Below are positions 52,966 through 64,000 of a DNA stretch of 64,000 bases, one piece after another. A program made the translations under genes and the position numbers. Source of the DNA: Corallococcus sp. NCRR. Its GTDB lineage: Bacteria > Myxococcota > Myxococcia > Myxococcales > Myxococcaceae. The DNA lies in NCBI RefSeq assembly GCF_026965535.1, contig NZ_CP114039.1, positions 9,655,461 through 9,719,460 of the forward strand, given 5' to 3'. Each line of letters starts with the position of its first letter. The stretch's first letter is position 1. Below the pieces are notes generated by a model, which had not been told where the DNA came from, did not search any database, and worked only from the letters and a program-made list of their open reading frames with translations.

Positions 52966-54783
52966 GTGACCCCTTCCGTGCCTTCCGCCCCTCCCTTCTT
53001 CCACGCCGCCGGGCCGTCGCGCGGAGTCCTCCAGGCCGTAGCCGTGGTGCTCGCGGCGCTCGCCGTGTACGCGCCGTCGTTGACGGGCGGGCTGGTCTAC
53101 GACGACTACGTGCTCGTGGAGGCCAACCCGTGGATCCGCTCGGCGACGACGCTGGGGGACGTCTTCACCCAGCAGCTCTTCGGGTTCGTCCCCGGCGCCT
53201 CCGCGAGCGCCGCGTTCTACCGGCCGCTGACCCACGTGTTGCTGCTGGCCGTGCACGGCGTGGCGGGCACTTCGCCCTGGGCGTACCACCTCGTGTCCCT
53301 GGTGCTGCACACGGTCGCGTCGCTGCTCGTCTGGGTCCTGGCCCGGCGCGTGCTGGATGGACAGCGTCCCGGGGCCGGCCTGGTCGCGGGGCTGCTCTTC
53401 GCCGTCCATCCGGTGCACGTGGAGGCGGTGGCGTGGGTGAGCGCGGTCATGGACGTGGCCGCCACAACGGCGGGCCTGGGCATGCTGGCGTGCCTGGCCC
53501 TCCGGCCGCTGCGTCCCGGACGCGCGGTGGCGGGAGCGGGCTTGTGGCTCGTGGCGCTCCTCTTCAAGGAGGTGTCCGCGGTGCTGCCCGGCATGCTGCT
53601 CACCTGGGAGCTGATGGATCGCGCCCCGCCTTCCGCCGAGCGCAGGCGCGAGTGGGCCTGGCGCTACGGGCCGCTGGTGCTCACTGGCGCCGTCTACCTG
53701 GCGCTGCGGCTGCACGCCGTGGGTTTCTCCACGGTGAACTCGGGGTGGGCCTCGTTGCCGCCCGGGCTCGCGCTGTTCAACGCGCTGCCGCTGCTCGCGG
53801 AGCACGCGCGGCTGCTCGTGCTGCCCTCTGGCCTGAGCGTGCTGCACCCCTTCGAGCCCGTGACCTCGCTCGCGTCAGGCCGGGCGTGGGTGGGCCTGGG
53901 GGTCGCGCTGGGCTTGGTGGCGGGGCTGGTGGTGCTGCGGCGGCGGGCTCCAGGGGCATGGCTGGGCCTGGCGTGGCTGGTGCTGCCGCTGCTGCCGGCA
54001 CTGCACCTGCGCGCGCTCGGGGAAAGCGCGGTCTCCGAGCGCTACGACTACCTGCCATCGGTCGGGTTCTGCCTGGTCGTCGCCGCGGCCTGGGGCGCCT
54101 GGAACGCCCGGGCACGCCGCGAAACCACGTCCTCATGGGCCCTCTTGCCCACGGCCGTCGCGGGCGCGGTGCTGCTGGCGGCCACCGCGCGCGCCGCGAC
54201 CCAGGTGGGCGTCTGGCAGGACGAAGTGAGCCTGTGGGCGAACGCCGTGGAGGTCAGCCCGGAGGCGCCCACGCCGCACTACCAGTTGGGGGATGCCCTG
54301 CTGCGCGAGGGACGCGTGGACGAGGCCCTGCCAGCGCTGGAGCACGCGGTGAGGCTGCGGCCCACCCATCCCTCCACCGTGAATGCCCTGGCCCAGGCCC
54401 TGATCAAGTCGGGGCAGCCCGCCCGGGCCCGGGAGCTGCTGGAGGCCGCGCTCGTCGGGATGCCGGAAAACTTCGGCCTCCATTACCGGCTGGGCGAGGC
54501 CCTGCACGCGCTGCGGGACGACGCGGCGGCCACGCGGGCCTTCCAGGAGGCGGTCCGGCTCGCGCCCGCGAGCGCCGAGGCCCGGGTCGCCCTGGGGGAG
54601 TCGCTGCTGCGCACGGGCAACGCACAGGAGGCCCTGGCCCCGTTGGAGGAGGCCCGGAGGCTGGCACCGGAGGCCCCCGCGGTGCTCGAAGTGCTGGCCC
54701 GCGTCCACCGCGCGCTGGGGCACGAGGCGCAGGCGCGCGAGCACGAGGCGGCGGCGGCCCGCGCCGGAGGGTCCGCTCCCTGA
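52966..54783 (+). CDS. TMTC-like membrane glycosyltransferase with TPRs (B)
   Basis: The 605-residue protein has the same design as its divergent neighbour and is clearly its paralogue. An acidic LVYDDYVLVEANPW motif lies in the first loop (FVYDDVPLLLENPW in A). About 10 TM segments follow, with a conserved YRPL(T/A)HV segment, VHPVHVEAVAWVS, FKEVSAVLPG and YDYLPSVGF. The C-terminal ~190 residues are TPRs (ALEHAVRLRPTHPSTVNAL). GTG at 52966 has GGGAG eight bases upstream; another GTG five codons earlier is possible. It is followed by a glycosyltransferase gene 134 bp downstream. Confidence 0.75.
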   Translation: MTPSVPSAPPFFHAAGPSRGVLQAVAVVLAALAVYAPSLTGGLVYDDYVLVEANPWIRSATTLGDVFTQQLFGFVPGASASAAFYRPLTHVLLLAVHGVAGTSPWAYHLVSLVLHTVASLLVWVLARRVLDGQRPGAGLVAGLLFAVHPVHVEAVAWVSAVMDVAATTAGLGMLACLALRPLRPGRAVAGAGLWLVALLFKEVSAVLPGMLLTWELMDRAPPSAERRREWAWRYGPLVLTGAVYLALRLHAVGFSTVNSGWASLPPGLALFNALPLLAEHARLLVLPSGLSVLHPFEPVTSLASGRAWVGLGVALGLVAGLVVLRRRAPGAWLGLAWLVLPLLPALHLRALGESAVSERYDYLPSVGFCLVVAAAWGAWNARARRETTSSWALLPTAVAGAVLLAATARAATQVGVWQDEVSLWANAVEVSPEAPTPHYQLGDALLREGRVDEALPALEHAVRLRPTHPSTVNALAQALIKSGQPARARELLEAALVGMPENFGLHYRLGEALHALRDDAAATRAFQEAVRLAPASAEARVALGESLLRTGNAQEALAPLEEARRLAPEAPAVLEVLARVHRALGHEAQAREHEAAAARAGGSAP

Positions 54784-54917
54784 GCAGGGAGCCCGTGCCC
54801 GCGCCTCACATGCCGCTCCCGGTGGCCCGGCGGCCCGTGCGATGGTGGGACCGCCCGCGCCGGCTCCCACCCGTCACGAGAGACGGACCGGACCGCCGTG
54901 CGCAGGGCCCATTCGCC

Positions 54918-56027
54918 ATGCGCATCCTCGAGGTCTCCAACTTCATGCCGCCCCACCCCGGCGGCATCGAAATCATGGTGGAAACGCTGTTCCAGGGACT
55001 GCGCGAGCGGGGCCACGACGTGCGGTGGATTGCCGGCGCCACGCCCGAGCCGCCGGGTGTCTCCGGCGGGCGCGTGCGGGTGGGCGCGTGGAACTGGCTG
55101 GAGCGCAACCTCCACGTGCCCATGCCGGTGTGGGCCCCGTCGGGCTGGCAACAGCTGGACGCGCTCGTGCGCGAGGTGGACGTGGTGCACGCGCACGACT
55201 GCCTCTACCTGTCCTCCGCGATGACGGCCGCGCTCTGCCGGCGCCACCGCAAGCCGCTGCTCATCACCCAGCACGTGGGCGAGGTCCCCTACGGCGGCGT
55301 GCTGGACACCGTGCAGGACGTGGCCTACCGGACGCTCGGGCGCGCGGTGCTGATGTCCGCCACCGAGGTGGTGACGTACAGCCCCCACGTGCAGGCCTAC
55401 TTCTCCCGCGTGGGGCTGAAGCGTCCCCTGCACCTGATTCCCCTGGGGTTCTCACCGCGCTTCCAGCCGCTCCCACCGGACGCACGTCGCCGGGCCCGCG
55501 CCGCCTTTGGCCTCTCCGAGTCGGCGCCGCTCGTCCTCTTCGCCGCGCGCCTGGTGCCGAAGAAGGGCGTGTCGCTGGTGGCCGAGGTGCAGCGGAGGCT
55601 GGGCCCGGAGGGCATCCGGCTGGTGGTGGCCGGGGACGGCCCGCTCGCCTCGGAGCTGGAGGGGCTGCCGGGGACCGACCACCTGCGCCAGGTGGACCAC
55701 GCGCGCATGCACGAGCTCTACGCGTGCGCGGACGTGCTGCTGCTGCCCTCGCGGGGCGAGGGCCTGCCCCTGACGCTCCAGGAGGGCATGCTCACGGGGC
55801 TGCCCGCCGTGGTGTCCACGGATCCCTCCTTCACCGCCAACGTCGCGGACGCGCCCGGCGTGCTGCGCGTGGAGGGCGCGGACGCGCTGGCGGCGGCCGT
55901 GCGCGGCCTGCTGGCCTCCCCTCCGCCGCGCGAGGAGGTCGCGCGCTGGGGACGCGAGCGCTGGGGCCTGGAGCGCTTCATCACCGACTACGAGCAGACG
56001 CTCGCGCGGCTCGTGCGCGAGGGCTGA
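54918..56027 (+). CDS. GT4-family glycosyltransferase
   Basis: The 369-residue GT-B glycosyltransferase begins RILEVSNFMPPHPGGIEIMVETL. Its N-domain covers residues 1-165. The C-terminal donor-binding domain has LFAARLVPKKGVSLV and the family motif EGLPLTLQEGML, the E-x7-E signature of GT4. It is cytosolic and membrane-associated, and probably adds a hexose to a lipid-linked or other acceptor. It shares its direction with the TMTC-like gene B and converges on the multi-TM gene, 13 bp apart. The exact sugar is unknown. Confidence 0.88.
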   Translation: MRILEVSNFMPPHPGGIEIMVETLFQGLRERGHDVRWIAGATPEPPGVSGGRVRVGAWNWLERNLHVPMPVWAPSGWQQLDALVREVDVVHAHDCLYLSSAMTAALCRRHRKPLLITQHVGEVPYGGVLDTVQDVAYRTLGRAVLMSATEVVTYSPHVQAYFSRVGLKRPLHLIPLGFSPRFQPLPPDARRRARAAFGLSESAPLVLFAARLVPKKGVSLVAEVQRRLGPEGIRLVVAGDGPLASELEGLPGTDHLRQVDHARMHELYACADVLLLPSRGEGLPLTLQEGMLTGLPAVVSTDPSFTANVADAPGVLRVEGADALAAAVRGLLASPPPREEVARWGRERWGLERFITDYEQTLARLVREG

Positions 56028-56040
56028 GAGAGGCCGGCCG

Positions 56041-57873
56041 TCAGGGCGACGGCGGGGGGAAATCCGAGGGCAGCTCCTTCACCGGTGAGGGGTAGCGCTC
56101 GGGGGAGGCCTGGTCCAGCGGGACGAGCCGGTGCTGGCAGTCCTTGCGCGACACGACGAGCAGGTAGCCCTCGCGTCCCGGGAAGCGCTTCAGCAGCTCC
56201 CGGTCCCGCTCCACGCCCAGGTGGTTGGCCCAGAGCACGGGGTCGTCCAGGTCCGGCCCGTTGTTGGGCCGGGTGAAGACGAAGTGGCGCGCCGGGGCCG
56301 ACTGGCATGGCGGCGCGATGGGGTGCTGCGTGAAGACGATGGACGGCACCGGCGCCTCTCGCTCCACGAACTCCAACGGCGCGCGGATGTCCCGCGCCAG
56401 CAGGGCCAGCGTCGTCCAGCGCGGGGGCAGGTACATGGCCGCGCACACCAGCAGCAGCCCCGCCACCGTTCCCGGCACCATCCCCGGCCGCCCCTGCGCC
56501 CAGGCCCAGCGCCACAGCGTGCGCAGCCCGTCCGTGGTCAGCAGCACCAGCGGCAGCATGGCCTCCGAGTAGTGCACCGGCCCGAACGAGTCGATGCCCG
56601 CGTCCGCCACGGGGATGTGCAACACCCAGAGCCCGGCCATGCTCGCCGCCATCCAGCGCGCGTACGGCCCGCGCGCCAGACACGCGAGCCCCAGCCCCAG
56701 CGGCCACCCGAAGCCATCCACGCTCAGCCGGAAGAGCGCCACCACGCCGCGGCCCACCGCGAGCCACGGGGAGCGGTCCACGAAGAAGTACCAGAAGCCC
56801 TCCCCGCTCGCGGACTCCGGGGCGAAGGTGGCGAAGCGGAAGGCGTTGGCGCGCGCGTAGAAGAGGCCCGCGTGGTAGCCCGTCATCCACGGCGAGCCCG
56901 TCTGGGCGGCATTGGCCGCGAGGAACAGCGCCGCGAGCGGCACCGCCACCGCGAGGAAGGCGCCCACGCGCGCGGGCACCCCACGGCGCTCGCCCCGCCA
57001 GAGCCCCAGGGCCCACCACACGAGCAGCGGTACGCCCAGGCCCACCGCGGTCGCGGGCCGCGTCCAGAACGCCAGGCAGAAGAAGAACGCCACGCCCGCG
57101 CTCGCCAGGGCACCGGCCCCCGCGCGCGAGCGCTGCACGCAGTACAGCAGCCACGCCAGCGCGAAGAGCACCGTGGTGTGCGACATCATCGTGGCCGCGC
57201 CCGTCATCAGCAGCGGCGACACGAGGCACAGGAGCCCCGCGACGCGCGCCCACGCCGGGCCGAACCACTCGCGCGCCACCAGGAAGACGGCCACCGTCGT
57301 CGCTCCCGCGAGCAGCGGGTTGATGAGCCAGGGCACGCCCGCCTTCATGCCGAACGCCAGGAGGAACGGCCACCCGAGGAAGTACTGGCTGTACAGCTTC
57401 CCGTCGTTCACGAGGAAGCCGTTGTCGAAGAAGAGCTTCAGGGGCGGCGAGGGCACCCACAGCCGGAAGGAGGCCAGTAGGCGCGCGGCGAACTGGTACG
57501 AGGCCTCGTCGTCCGTGAGGGGCGCGTGTCCCAAAAGCAGCGACTGGATGGCCAGCGGGATGAGCACGCCCATCAGCCCCAACAGCACGAGGCTCCTGCG
57601 GTCCGGATAGTCGCGCCAACCGGAGCGCCAGCGCTGGAGCGTCTCCGCCCGCAGGCCCCGGCCTCCCGCGAGCGCCAGGCACACCACCACGGGCACGCCC
57701 AGAAAGCCCATCATCGCCGCGAGCAGGAGGTAGCGAGGCGTCGGCAGGTCGATGCTCCCCAGGTCCAGGCGGAAGCCCTTGAAGTACGACAGCCAGAGCG
57801 CCGCGTGGGCCAGCAACAGCACGGCGGCCAGCACGAGCGGGGGGACGGGAGACCTGCCAGGGGGAGGAGCCAT
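56041..57873 (-). CDS. GT-C-like multi-TM protein (ArnT/PMT type)
   Basis: The 610-residue protein has about 12-13 hydrophobic segments. The first periplasmic loop carries TDDEASYQFAAR, the acidic motif of GT39/GT83 (PMT/ArnT-like) enzymes. A mid-protein segment (SHTTVLFALAWLLYC) and a hydrophilic C-terminal domain (about 500-610) also fit. Such enzymes transfer a sugar from a polyprenyl phosphate donor outside the membrane. The start is the ATG at 57873. It diverges from the GT2 gene 93 bp away, which could make the donor. The substrate is unknown. Confidence 0.75.
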   Translation of the reverse strand: MAPPPGRSPVPPLVLAAVLLLAHAALWLSYFKGFRLDLGSIDLPTPRYLLLAAMMGFLGVPVVVCLALAGGRGLRAETLQRWRSGWRDYPDRRSLVLLGLMGVLIPLAIQSLLLGHAPLTDDEASYQFAARLLASFRLWVPSPPLKLFFDNGFLVNDGKLYSQYFLGWPFLLAFGMKAGVPWLINPLLAGATTVAVFLVAREWFGPAWARVAGLLCLVSPLLMTGAATMMSHTTVLFALAWLLYCVQRSRAGAGALASAGVAFFFCLAFWTRPATAVGLGVPLLVWWALGLWRGERRGVPARVGAFLAVAVPLAALFLAANAAQTGSPWMTGYHAGLFYARANAFRFATFAPESASGEGFWYFFVDRSPWLAVGRGVVALFRLSVDGFGWPLGLGLACLARGPYARWMAASMAGLWVLHIPVADAGIDSFGPVHYSEAMLPLVLLTTDGLRTLWRWAWAQGRPGMVPGTVAGLLLVCAAMYLPPRWTTLALLARDIRAPLEFVEREAPVPSIVFTQHPIAPPCQSAPARHFVFTRPNNGPDLDDPVLWANHLGVERDRELLKRFPGREGYLLVVSRKDCQHRLVPLDQASPERYPSPVKELPSDFPPPSP

Positions 57874-58935
57874 GGGTGGGGGCCGGCAGCGTAGATCAGC
57901 GGAAGGAGCGTGTAGAGTGGCGCCGCACGCCACGAGGACGTGGCCCCCTTTTTTCGACCTTCCGAATGAGCCGCCCGAGCCTCGCGACGCCCCCCCGCAT
58001 CGCGGTCATCCTCCCCTGCTTCAACGAGGCGCTGGCCATCGCGCACACGGTGCGGGCCTTCCGCCAGGCCCTGCCCACGGCGACGGTCTACGTCTACGAC
58101 AACGCCTCCACGGACGAGACGGCCCGGGCGGCGCGGGAGGCGGGCGCCCTGGTGCGCGCCGAGCCCCGGCGCGGCAAGGGCAACGTCCTGCGGCGGGCCT
58201 TCGCGGACGTGGACGCCGACATCTACGTCGTGGCGGACGGTGACGGCACCTACGACGCCCGCGCGGCGGAAGGGATGACCCGCCTGCTCCAGGACGAGTG
58301 CCTGGACATGGTCGTGGGCACCCGGGTGCACACCGAGAACGAGGCCTACCGGGCGGGCCACGTGGCCGGCAACTGGCTCTTCAACCAGGTGGTGGCGGGC
58401 CTCTTCGACAAGGGGCTGTCGGACATCTTCTCCGGCTACCGGGTGATGTCGCGACGCTTCATCAAGTCGTTCCCCTGCGCCTCGGAGGGGTTCGAAATCG
58501 AGTCGGAGATGAGCATCCACGCGCTCCAGTTGCGCATGCCCGTGCGCGAGGTGCCCACGGCCTACGCGAAGCGGATGGAGGGCTCGCACAGCAAGCTGAA
58601 CACCTGGCGCGACGGCCTGCGCATCCTGGGCCACATCCTGCGGCTGCAGCGGCTTCTGCGGCCACGGAAGTTCTTCGGCACCATCGGCGCGGTGCTCATC
58701 GCCGTGGCGCTGCTCCTGTCCATCCCCGTCTTCCTCCAGTTCTTCGAGACGGGCCAGGTGCTGCGCTTCCCCACCGCCATCCTGTGCACGGGCCTGGTGC
58801 TGCTGGGCTCGCTGTCAGGCCTCGTGGGCCTGGTGCTCGAGGGCGTGAGCCAGCTGTCGCTGGAGACCAAGCGGCTGAGCTACCTGGCCGAGCCCGCGCT
58901 CACGGTGCCGGAGACCGAAGGCGCCCGGGAGCCCC

Positions 58936-60368
<1,433 letters not shown>

Positions 60369-60372
<4 letters not shown>

Positions 60373-61937
60373 AGGGGCAGCCCCACGAGGAACTCGGTGC
60401 CTTCAGCGGGATTGGACATCACGCGGATGGTGCCTCCGTGCGCGTGGATGATGGAGTGCGCGGTGGACAGGCCCAGCCCGGTGCCACCGTTGCGGGTCGT
60501 GAAGAACGGCTCGAACAGGTGTCCCATCATCTCCTCCGTGATGCTGCCCGCCGAGTCCCACACGCGAATCTGCGCTTCCTTTTCCGCGCGCGCCAGGGCC
60601 ACCCGCACCGTTCCCTTCGGCCCCGCCGCCTGGATGCCGTTGCGCAGCAGGTTGAGCAACACCTGGCGCAGCTGGTCCGGATCCACCTGCGCCGTCAGCG
60701 CGTCCAGGGGGCGCACCTCCAGTTGGACCTCGCGTGAAAGCGGATCCGCGCGGAGCATGTCCACCGTCTCCGACAGGAGGGTGTCCAGGGCCACCGGCCG
60801 GCGCTGCGGCTCGGGCGGGCGCGCGAAGCGCAGGAAGTCCTCCACCAGCCGCGCCAGCCGGTCCGCCTCGCGCGTGAGGATGCCGGTGAGCTTCGTCACC
60901 ACCACGTCGCCGGACTGCTCCTGGGCCAGCAACTGGGCGGAGCCGCGCATGGCGGCCAGCGGGTTGCGGATTTCATGCGCCAGCTGCGCGGACAGCGCGC
61001 CCAGGCTGGCCAGCCGGTCCGTGCGCTTGAGGTCCTCCTCCATGCGCCGCAGCTCCGTGAGGTCCTGGAAGACGATGAGCAGCGAGCCCGCCTCGCCCTC
61101 CAGGGGCGACACGGACAGCCCCAGCACCCGCGGCCCGCCGGGCGTCTTCACCCGCAGCTCGCCCCGGGTGGCGCGCGGCGCCAGCGCGGACACGCCCGGC
61201 AGGAGCTTCTCCAGCGGCTGGCCTACGCACGCGCTGTCCTCCTCCTGGAGGATGACGCCGCCCGCGGTGTTGAGGAAGGTGACGCGCCGCGCGGCGTCGC
61301 AGGTGACCAGTCCGGACGGCATGGAGGACAGGATGAGCTGCTGCAGCCGCCCCAGCCGGCGCAGGTCCGCCTCGCTCTGGGACAGCGCGCCGCCCGTGGC
61401 GGACAACTGGCGCGACAGGTAGCCGGACAGCACGGCGATGAGGCCCAGCGCCAGCACGTTGCTGCCCAGCACGAAGAGCACCCGCGAGGGCGCCATCCCC
61501 GGCACGTCCGCCGGCTGGGTGAGCCGCATGATGAGCAAGAGCCCGGTGAAGGCCAGCGAGGACACGACCGCGGCCCACAGCGCGCCGCGCTGATCCAGCA
61601 CCACCGCCGCGCCGATGACGGCCAGGCTGTAGAGGAACGTCAGCGGCGATTCCGCGCCGCCGCTCAGGAACACCAGGCCGGTGGCGATGATGACGTCGCC
61701 CACCACCTGCACCACGGCGTCCAGGCGCCCCGCGGTGCCCCGGCGCAGGCGCAGGCCCGTCACCACCGTGAGGACGTAGGCGGCCGCGATGACGCCGAAC
61801 GACAGCGAGTCCGCGCGGCTGGGCTCCTGCGCGGGCTGGGTCGCCAACCGGACCACCGTCACGACGAGCGACAGGCTCGCCGCGACGGTGCGGAACAACA
61901 CCAGCCACACCAGACGCGAGCGCAGCCCCGGGGCCAC
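60369..61937 (-). CDS. pilS: Sensor histidine kinase PilS (degenerate G1 box)
   Basis: The 522-residue kinase has six hydrophobic segments (residues 10-190), a PAS domain (about 215-290), HisKA with His321 in LAHEIRNPL, and HATPase_c. The N box (LLNLLRNGIQA) and G2 (GGTGLGLS) are normal. The G1 box reads Asp461-Ser-Ala-Gly-Ser465 where DxGxG is expected, so two glycines that hold ATP are lost. PilS2 has the canonical DSGPG. GTG at 61937 was chosen as start; a TTG at 61985 would overlap pilC. It lies downstream of pilC and coupled to pilR. Confidence 0.88.
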
Positions 61938-61965
61938 GCCTCGCGTCAGCCTTCCACCGTCCGCG

Positions 61966-63222
61966 CTACTTGATCGCGCCGGCAAGCGAGAAGATGGGCA
62001 GGTACATGGCGATGAGGAAGCCGCCGACCACGCCGCCCAGGAACACCATGAGGAGCGGTTCGATCATCGAGGTGAGGGCGCTGACCGCCGTGTCCACCTC
62101 GTCGTCGTAGAAGTCGGCGATCTTGTTGAGCATGGTGTCCATGGCGCCCGTCGCCTCGCCGACGCCAATCATCTGCACCACCATGGAGGGGAACACCTTC
62201 GTCTCCAGCAGCGGGCCCGCGATGTTCTTGCCCTCGGCGATCTTCCCGCGCACGTAGTAGATGGCCTCTTCCACCGTGCGGTTGCCAGCCGTCTTCGCCG
62301 TCACGTCCAGCGCGTCCAGGATCGGCACGCCCGAGGAGATCATCGTGCCCAGCGTGCGCGTGAAGCGCGCCACGGCCACCTTGCGCAAGACGTCGCCGAA
62401 CAGGGGCATCTTGAGGAAGACCTTGTCCCAGAACTTGCGGCCCTTGGGCTGCTTGTAGCTCCAGGAGAAGGAGAACACGACCACCGCGATGCCGATGATG
62501 GTGTGGAGGAAGTACGCCTGGGCGAACTTCGACATGTCCACGACCACCTGGGTGGGCGCGGGCAGCTTGGAGTTGAAGTCCGCGAACATCTTCTCGAAGA
62601 CGGGCGTCACCTTGAGCAGCAGCAGCGCCGTCACGCCGATGGCCACCAGGACGACCACCGACGGGTAGGTCATGGCGCTCTTGACCTTGGCCTTCAGCTT
62701 CTCGCTCTTCTCACGGTAGGCGGCGAGCCGGTTGAGGATGGTGTCGAGGATACCGCCCACCTCGCCCGCGGCGCACAGCTGCACGTAGAGCTCGTCGAAG
62801 ATTTTCGGGTGCTCCTTCAGCGCGTCCGCGAAGGTGCTGCCCTGCTCCACCTTGCCCTTGATGGCGAACACCACCTTCTTGAAGGCGGGGTTGTCCATCT
62901 GGCTGGCGAGGATGTCCAGGCACTGCACCAGCGGCAGGCCCGCGTCGATCATCGTCGCGAACTGGCGGGTGAAGATGAGGATGTCCTTGCCCGTCACGCC
63001 GCCCATGCCGGGCAGGGTGATTTCCCCGTCGAGGGCGCCCTTCTTGCGCACCTTCGTCGGGTTGAGACCCAGGGACTTCAGGCGCGCGTTGACGGCCTCG
63101 GCGTCCGGGGCCTCCATCTCGCCCTTTTTGCTCTCCCCGCTCTTGGTCTTCGCCTCCCAGAGGAACTGGGCACTGTTCTTCTTGGACGCTGTCGCCTTCT
63201 GCTGCACTGCTGGTGCTGCCAT
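61966..63222 (-). CDS. pilC: Type IV pilus inner-membrane platform protein PilC
   Basis: The 418-residue protein has two repeated T2SS-F domains (about 85-205 and 290-410) and three TM segments (about 180-200, 225-250, 385-410), with the FTRQFATMIDAGLPLVQCL signature in the first domain and FTRTLGTMISSGVPILDAL in the second. It is the platform for PilB and PilT. The N-terminus is basic and alanine-rich. It is located between pilT and pilS on the minus strand. Confidence 0.96.
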   Translation of the reverse strand: MAAPAVQQKATASKKNSAQFLWEAKTKSGESKKGEMEAPDAEAVNARLKSLGLNPTKVRKKGALDGEITLPGMGGVTGKDILIFTRQFATMIDAGLPLVQCLDILASQMDNPAFKKVVFAIKGKVEQGSTFADALKEHPKIFDELYVQLCAAGEVGGILDTILNRLAAYREKSEKLKAKVKSAMTYPSVVVLVAIGVTALLLLKVTPVFEKMFADFNSKLPAPTQVVVDMSKFAQAYFLHTIIGIAVVVFSFSWSYKQPKGRKFWDKVFLKMPLFGDVLRKVAVARFTRTLGTMISSGVPILDALDVTAKTAGNRTVEEAIYYVRGKIAEGKNIAGPLLETKVFPSMVVQMIGVGEATGAMDTMLNKIADFYDDEVDTAVSALTSMIEPLLMVFLGGVVGGFLIAMYLPIFSLAGAIK

Positions 63223-63277
63223 AACTGGACCTCCGGGGAGGGCGAGGAGTCTAACCTGTGATTTTCATGCCCCAAAA

Positions 63278-64000
63278 CTAACGGGCACCCGCTCCCCCGG
63301 CCGGCCGCTGGGCTCCGCCCGTCCCGCCACCCGTGGCGAGGATGTTGCGCAGCTCCTCCGGGTCGGAGGAACGGCCGAAGGCCTCGTCCTGGGAGATGAC
63401 CCGGCGCGCCAGAAGGGCGGCCAGCGCCTGGTTGAACGTCTGCATGCCGTACTTCGCCTGGCCCACCTGCATGGACGAGTAGATCTGGTGGACCTTGTCC
63501 TCGCGGATGAGGTTCCGGATGGCGGGGTTGGGCACCATGACCTCCAGGGCCAGCACGCGGCCCGGCCCGCCCACCTTGGAGACGAGCGCCTGGCTCATCA
63601 CGCCCTCCAGCACGAAGGACAGCTGGGCGCGCACCTGGGGCTGCTGGTACGGGGGAAAGACGTCCAGCACGCGGTTGATGGTCTGCACCGCGCTGTTGGT
63701 GTGCAGCGTCGCGTAGCAGATGTGGCCCGTCTCCGCGATGGTGAGCGCCGCTTCGATGGTCTCCAGGTCTCGGAGCTCGCCGACGAGCACCACGTCCGGA
63801 TCCTGGCGGAGGATGTACTTGAGGGCCGTCTTGAAGTTGCGCGTGTCCGCACCGACCTCGCGCTGGTTGACCAGGCAGTTCTTGTGCGGGTGCAGGTACT
63901 CGATGGGGTCCTCGATGGTCATGATGTGCTCATGACGCTCGGTGTTGATCTTGTCGATCATCGAGGCCAGCGTGGTGGACTTGCCGGAGCCCGTGGGGCC
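63278..64000 (-). CDS. pilT: Retraction ATPase PilT (5' part missing)
   Basis: The visible 241 codons are the C-terminal two-thirds of PilT; the gene runs off the right edge. At the edge is the end of Walker A (GPTGSGKST). The Asp box (IEDPIEYLHPH), Walker B (DPDVVLVGELRD), His box (ATLHTNSAVQTINRV) and the C-terminal AIRNLIREDKVHQIYS motif follow. The last is the AIRNLIRE signature of PilT that distinguishes it from PilB. The tail is Gly/Ala-rich. It powers pilus retraction. pilB is expected just beyond the edge, from M. xanthus synteny. Confidence 0.95.
   Translation of the reverse strand, partial: GPTGSGKSTTLASMIDKINTERHEHIMTIEDPIEYLHPHKNCLVNQREVGADTRNFKTALKYILRQDPDVVLVGELRDLETIEAALTIAETGHICYATLHTNSAVQTINRVLDVFPPYQQPQVRAQLSFVLEGVMSQALVSKVGGPGRVLALEVMVPNPAIRNLIREDKVHQIYSSMQVGQAKYGMQTFNQALAALLARRVISQDEAFGRSSDPEELRNILATGGGTGGAQRPAGGAGAR

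Overview
The window is high-GC, densely coded DNA from a myxobacterium. The family (Myxococcaceae) is inferred from content: a CarF-type plasmalogen desaturase, SgmX, a type IV pilus (T4P) locus with pilS2/pilR2 and pilG/H/I, many large lipoproteins, and a gene order around accC-accB-efp-pilQ matching what I recall of Myxococcus xanthus. A Corallococcus-like genome would fit, but this cannot be settled from the sequence alone. No tRNA, rRNA, insertion sequence or CRISPR array was seen.

Layout. 0-5.5 kb: a division module (ftsE-ftsX-EnvC-like activator), carF and murI. 5.6-10.1 kb: a repeat lipoprotein diverging from tolQ-tolR-tolA/tonB-like-tolB. 10.1-16.9 kb: mixed metabolism (PLP enzyme, Ppx/GppA phosphatase, MFS transporter, AraC regulator, disulfide-type flavoprotein, acyltransferase). 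17.2-22.4 kb: a sigma/anti-sigma pair diverging from a caspase-like protein and two envelope proteins, then a small lipoprotein. 22.4-30.4 kb: TamA/BamA-like, TamB-like and ExeA-like ATPase genes. 30.4-36.5 kb: sgmX, accC, accB and efp. 36.6-64 kb: the T4P locus, running off the right end inside pilT.

T4P region. On the minus strand lie pilT(partial)-pilC-pilS-pilR at the right, and pilD-pilS2-pilR2 and pilM-N-O-P-Q at the left. Between them pilA-pilG-pilH-pilI runs on the plus strand. It is followed by an 8-kb block of five glycosyltransferase-like genes: two TPR-bearing multi-TM proteins, a GT4, a multi-TM GT-C-like protein and a GT2 dolichol-phosphate-mannose-synthase-like protein. In M. 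xanthus, as I recall it, pilR is followed directly by pilA and everything runs one way. Here pilA-GHI therefore appears inverted and a possible glycosylation island lies next to it.

Regulation visible in sequence: a textbook GG-N10-GC sigma-54 promoter ahead of pilA, a strong intrinsic terminator between pilA and pilG, and a PilS whose ATP-binding G1 box is degenerate while PilS2 is canonical. The T4P genes, SgmX (polar pilus activator) and a small protein that may be a roadblock/LC7 member together suggest a locus for S-motility and its polarity control.
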